Shown here piece after piece: positions 59,276 through 64,000 of a stretch of DNA of 64,000 nucleotides. The notes under the pieces were generated by a model. The model did no database searches. It worked only from the letters and a program-made list of their open reading frames with translations, and was not told the DNA's origin. The position numbers and the translations under genes were made by a program. How positions within the stretch are numbered: the first letter of the stretch is position 1; every line of letters starts with the position of its first letter. Source of the stretch: Galbula dea (taxonomy: Eukaryota > Chordata > Aves > Piciformes > Galbulidae); assembly GCA_013399015.1 (NCBI GenBank), contig VWZX01005764.1:120568-184567 (forward strand). The letters are read 5' to 3'.

Positions 59276-61088
59276 GCAGGGAAGATGATTTTGTTAGGAA
59301 GCTCTGTCAAAGCCTGTAGAATAGGCTAAATGATATAGCAGGAGGCAGCAGGAAGGCAGCAAAACCTTTCCTGTCCTGGGACTAACTCTCCTTAGGTCAG
59401 CTAGGGAGGAGTTCCAGCAGGCACACGGTTCCTAGGAGCTGTGGAGCTCTCTTGTACCACAGCCTGCCCAGGCAGCCACCTGCTCTGCTGAAGCAGTTCT
59501 ATATATGTAAGTATTTCTGCTTGGAGGCAGACACCGGGGGAAATCCAGCCCAGATGAAAGCATTTGCCTTTGTTGTAAAGCCCAAAGTCAAAGCCTGGGG
59601 CATGCAGGTACCCATCAGCTGCCTCCAGCTGGCAGAGAAGGGCAAATGCTTTCCCTTTTCTTTAAGCTCACTCTCTAATGGATGATAATGCCAGACCTTA
59701 AGAACACAGCCAGGCCATGGCAAGGAAGGACTGAAGCTTGAACTGTTCTTACTGCTGCCCAAGATCCTGAAGTGTCATCTTAATAACTGGATGTGACCTT
59801 TACTTGTGAGCTTTCCTGTTATTGTGGAGACAATCCCATTACACCCTTCAGAGACAGTGTAATTCCCATTTAATGTTGGTTTAGGAAGAAATTGCTCTAT
59901 GATTTAATAGCCCAGGTACACAGGGAATAACTGCTGACTAGAGAGATTTTTGACTCCACTTCACTACTGAGTTAATTTACTCTTTTTTTTATTTCTTTCC
60001 TCTTGGTTCTGCAAACCTAAGAAACTGTGGCCCTTGCAGTGCAGGACAAAGTGAGCACTAAATCATCATCATATCTTCACCTGAGTTATGTTCCAGTCTG
60101 TGTTTCAACACAATCTACTCTGGTGTGACCTGCTCTTGACTTGGAGGGTTGGGATATGAACTGAAGCCTAGAATGTGCTAGTAGTAGTGTACCTCACTGA
60201 GTGAGGCACCACTGCTTTGTTATTACATGTGACAGTAATGCCCTTTAATTTCCCAAATACAGATCAAATAACTCTGGGTAAAAAGAGCCAGTACACTTAA
60301 TTTCTTAGACATGCTTTTGCAGCAGAAAATGGGGTTTCACTGTCATTGGAAGCTCTGAAAACAACTCTCTCTTTTCACCAAAATCTTAATTGTTTGGAGA
60401 TTTCTAAGGAAGAACAAGAATGAGGTTTTTTTCCAAATGTTCCTGTAAAATGTAAGCCAGTAACCAAAACTGTACCCATGCATTGGAGCAGGGGTTTTGG
60501 TATTTGGTATTGTGGAGCTCCAAACCCAAGGGAATCCAGTGTGATTCTGCAGTAGCCAAGTTGTGCTCCTTGGCTCTCAACCAAACCCATTCCCATGGCT
60601 TGTGATATGCTGCTTTTGCACTGTGGTGTGAGCAGCAGGGGAGTTTCTCACTGCCTTACCACTCATTGGGGCTCTGTCCTTTTTGGTTTGCTTCTCTGGG
60701 CTAAAGAGGAGAAAGGACAGGATCTGAAAGTGCTACAATCTCCTGCCAGTCTTGGATATAGGGATAGCTAGAAGAGAACCTAAGGGGTTTCTGTGTGCAT
60801 CAAATCATGCTTGTTTGCCTCTAAGGTGGCATTCCCAAAGGCTTGTAGTGACATTTGGGATTACATTCTCCTTGAAAAGCCAGTGGGAGCTGGCTGAGAG
60901 TCTAATTTCTGCAGCTGTCTTAAGAAAAAAATCCCCAGCTTGCTTTATTTTGTCTTGATCACACATGGTAAGTGTGACCCAGGGGGTATGACCTGCGTGC
61001 CCTTCACACCTCCCATTAGTTTTCTCTGCCCCTCGCAGGGGAGAAGCTGAGGAGGAAGAGTGGAGGAACCAGCTGTCTCCTGGAGCCC

Positions 61089-61112
61089 AGGGGGGAGGAG
61101 GAGGAGGAGGTG
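61089..61112. repeat. (GGA)n purine microsatellite
   Basis: A gggggg run followed by five GGA units on the + strand. Pure purine tract. Confidence 0.85.
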
Positions 61113-61514
61113 TGACAGCACAGACTGCAAGTCTGCATGGCTCCAACCCAGGGCCCAGCTTGAGGAGAGATGTCTACAGTAAAACTTGGCCAAAAAACCA
61201 CATCCAGGAGCTGCAGCAGATGTCCTGGGATGCAGCTGAGTTGGGCTCCGATCTGCAGGAGTCAGGGCTAAGTTTGTTCATCCCAGGCACGCTGGGGCAT
61301 CTGAGCCTGGTATCCTATCCATCCTCAGGCTGCAGAGAGTTCAGGGAGGTTGCTTCCCACACGTGCACAAACCTATGCAAGCCTCAGTCTTCTGCTCTGA
61401 TAGCAGGGAGGCTCAGTACTCAGAGCTATTGGTCTCCTCTGACTCTTGTTGATGCTTGCCTTGGGATTTTTTAAAGCACCAGAGTCCCTGACGTGACAGG
61501 AATTAGCTGCAGGG

Positions 61515-61800
61515 GTAGAAAATCCCTAACAACTCATATTTAATAAATGGCAGTTTTCCTGTGATGCAGAGTGCAATGAAATACCTCCCTTATTGGTCTG
61601 CTAGTCATTAAATAATTTCCCCAACTCAGTTTATGTCTTTCTGTTGCCAGCTTGGAGACTTTATATTGCTTTCTCAGTTAAATCATCAGCTCCTAATGAT
61701 CCAACTGAATTTTTATGCCCAACCTATCCCCCAGGAGACTTTTATATACACTGTAATGATACTGTTTGCTTGGGCACTGGTGGTTAAGTGCTCCAGCACC
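61515..61800. other. AT-rich block resembling a conserved noncoding element
   Basis: catatttaataaatggcag, tagtcattaaataatttcccc, agttaaatcatcagctcctaatgatcc and gacttttatatacactgtaatgatac in non-repetitive sequence. Same texture as the other candidate elements; no conservation data. Confidence 0.17.
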
Positions 61801-64000
61801 TCATTTTACAGTCTTTGATCTATTTCTGAGACAGAAAGCACCAAGACTATTTATGAGAAATCAGCATGGCAGTTGTGTTAAGGCTGCAGGCTCAAAGCAC
61901 ACCCTCAGCTTTCTGTAGATGCTCCACACTTTGCCTGAAGTTAAAACTGGTGCCTGTGCTGGCCAGGTTACATCTCCCTGTCGTTGTTTTGGCTGCATTA
62001 GTGATGCTATTATTGCAGCCAGGAGGAGGGAAGAGGTTGAGAGTTAGGTGCTGGTGTAACCTGGCTTGAGGGAGCCTGGAGGGCCCTTCACTCTGTCACT
62101 TCAGCTTGCAGGGGCTCCTGGGGACACCTCCCACAACCTGCTGCTTGTACCTGCTGCTGCATTCAGTGTGAAGCTGAAACAACTGGGGGCTGAGGCCACT
62201 GTAAAAGCTAAATCTCTCTTGCGAAGGCTGAATTTGGTTCAGTGTGCCCATAACTTTGAGGACATGCTAAGGTGCTAGGGAGTAAAGTATTAACCAGGGA
62301 AGGTGGCAGAGTTTTAGGGAGTCAGGTTTTGTTTCGGGATAGGAGTGTCTCTGCTGTGTGCATGCCAAACATCTAGTAACTGGTGTTCTCTGCAGGCAGC
62401 AGGATTGAGATTTCTGTGAATAACTTTAATTTCTTCCTAGAAGTCATCATTTCCCCTTGGCTTGTGTCACAGTTTATGTTCTTCATTTACTGGGGAGAGC
62501 TCCTTGGTGTTTTGAGAAATGCTGTGTAAAGAACCAGCTAATGATCCCTATTCATCTAGTCCTGTTTGTGCTGCTTCAGATCATCAGGGGGACACTGGCT
62601 CCTCTCCTACCTGTGTCCAATTGCAGTGTGACTTCTAAATAATGAGTTTGTGTCATCAAACTTAGGTGAACATTAACTCCTGGAGTGCAAATGTACTGCT
62701 GGTATTTTGTATTGGGTGCTGTAAACATGTCCCTGTCTGGTGTGGTGCAGTCTCTCTCCTGTTGGACTTGCAGATCTTGGATGATTTGCAGATCTCCTAC
62801 AACATGTCAGATGGTTCTTGCACAGCTTCAGTGTCATGCTAGTTCCCATTAAAATCAAAGGGAGTTTTCCCAGTGGCTACAATTAAAGCAGCTGGGCAGC
62901 AGCAAGCAAGCCCCAGGGTTTGAGGCACATCCTTCCACTCCCAGGTAACTCAATCAAACCTATTTGTACTCTTGTTTGTTTCCTTTCTGAATGGAGACCA
63001 AGTGCAGCTGTAGGAGTGGGGGAGAGCAAAGCAAGTCAGTTTGAGCCTGTCACTGTTTGCAGCCACATAGCAGTTTAGGTTTATTGCCAGGAGAGGAACA
63101 TCTTGGGCTGTGAAGTTCCACCCATCACAAAATGCCCTTCTAACTATAACAGCATTCATTAAGTTGAGACCCTAAGTCACAAACTAATGACTCTAACCCA
63201 GAGACAGCCAGAGGAGCTCACTCAGAGGCTTGCAGTAGTGTTTCTCCATCTGGACTGAAGGAAGCTTTCAAGCTGAGTGTATGCAGCAGGCTTCATTCCT
63301 CTGATTATTTGGACACCCACAGGTAAACTTTCCAGACTTGGTAGGAGAGGGGAGAGGAAGATTTTGCCAGACAGGGGGGAAAAAACAATCTTGAAAAAGA
63401 GTCTTCTGGCTTTTGGAGCTCTTCTTTCTTGAGACTTGCAAATTGTTAACTGGTGGGCACAGGAAGAGTGTCTCTGGGAAAAGGAGGTTGTTGAAACTGA
63501 GCTCTTCTGCCTGGAAATGCCTTAAGCTGACTTTGTACATGCATGCAGCTTCCTGCACGAAGCCTTATGCCCTTCTGAGGAGTAAGAGCCACTCTGGCTC
63601 CCAAAATCACTGGTAACGTTTTGTTTTCACCATCAGAGCCAGCCTGTAGGGAGTGCTCAGCTCTGCTGTCATCCAGGGGGTGTAGGGGGCATGGTAACGC
63701 TGAGCAGTGTCTCCAGCTCGGTCTGAAGCTACTAAAAACCACTAGGGGATTAAAAAGAAAAGAAACAAATAGTTCTTAGGGAACCCAGGATTCCTCAGCA
63801 CCTGCTGACCAATACAGCAGGGCAGCATGTGTCCATCTGCTCCTGCACACCATGTAAGAACATCTCTGTCCCAAAATGATGCATTCAGAAATTGGTGCCA
63901 CGGGCAGAGGGGAGCCTGCCTGTTCCTTGCCTCTTTGTGTCGTGGAAAGTCTCGACCTTGGGATGTGATGTGAAGGTTAATGAGGGGAGGCCTTGCCTGA

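Larger units (their letters stand above)
58113..64000. other. Unique DNA, no gene recognised
   Basis: Holds the A/C-rich tract at 59.1-59.3 kb, the GGA run at 61.09 kb and the AT-rich block at 61.5-61.8 kb. Short frames such as 62066-62278 are without motifs. The window ends inside unique sequence. Confidence 0.5.

Noticed and set aside
1..64000. CRISPR arrays, operons, tRNA or rRNA genes
   Set aside because: None seen; the repeat content is vertebrate and there are no regularly spaced repeats or recognisable RNA gene sequences.

Overview
This is vertebrate nuclear DNA, most likely from a bird. The only clearly recognisable genes or gene pieces are short, 5'-truncated copies of the CR1 LINE, about thirteen in 64 kb on both strands. 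Several retain the CR1 3' end with its ATTCTNTG-like tail. I see no Alu, B1 or L1-type repeats, no CpG island, and bulk sequence that is poor in CpG. That pattern fits an avian (or at least sauropsid) intron or intergenic region; the species cannot be fixed by eye.

Layout. 1-5.5 kb is unique, unannotatable DNA. At 5.5-7.1 kb there are three CR1 pieces, one with an exact 12-bp target-site-like duplication and two meeting tail to tail. At 7.1-15.8 kb the sequence is unique apart from small tandem repeats, a 72-bp segment present twice 1,411 bp apart, and a CR1 tail piece at 15.57 kb. At 15.8-27.4 kb there are AT-rich, homeodomain-motif-rich blocks resembling conserved noncoding elements, plus a 530-bp CR1 at 23.2 kb. 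At 27.4-29.4 kb lies the most protein-like part of the window: two + strand open stretches in the same frame, one with a membrane-segment pattern interrupted by a single TGA and one open for about 241 codons. Neither is recognised. At 29.4-39.1 kb there is unique DNA with further noncoding-element-like blocks. From 39.1 to 58.1 kb is the densest CR1 zone, with eight copies, two of which retain in-frame C-terminal reverse-transcriptase ORF sequence and two of which belong to one subfamily. At 58.1-64 kb the sequence is unique with low-complexity tracts.

No confident host exon, RNA gene, promoter or CRISPR-like array was found, and no set of genes working together can be described. I did not find a convincing new system. 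The best leads are the open frames at 27.46-28.04 kb and 28.59-29.32 kb, the 72-bp duplicated segment, the CR1 copy with a precise target-site duplication, and a set of AT-rich blocks that may be conserved regulatory elements.
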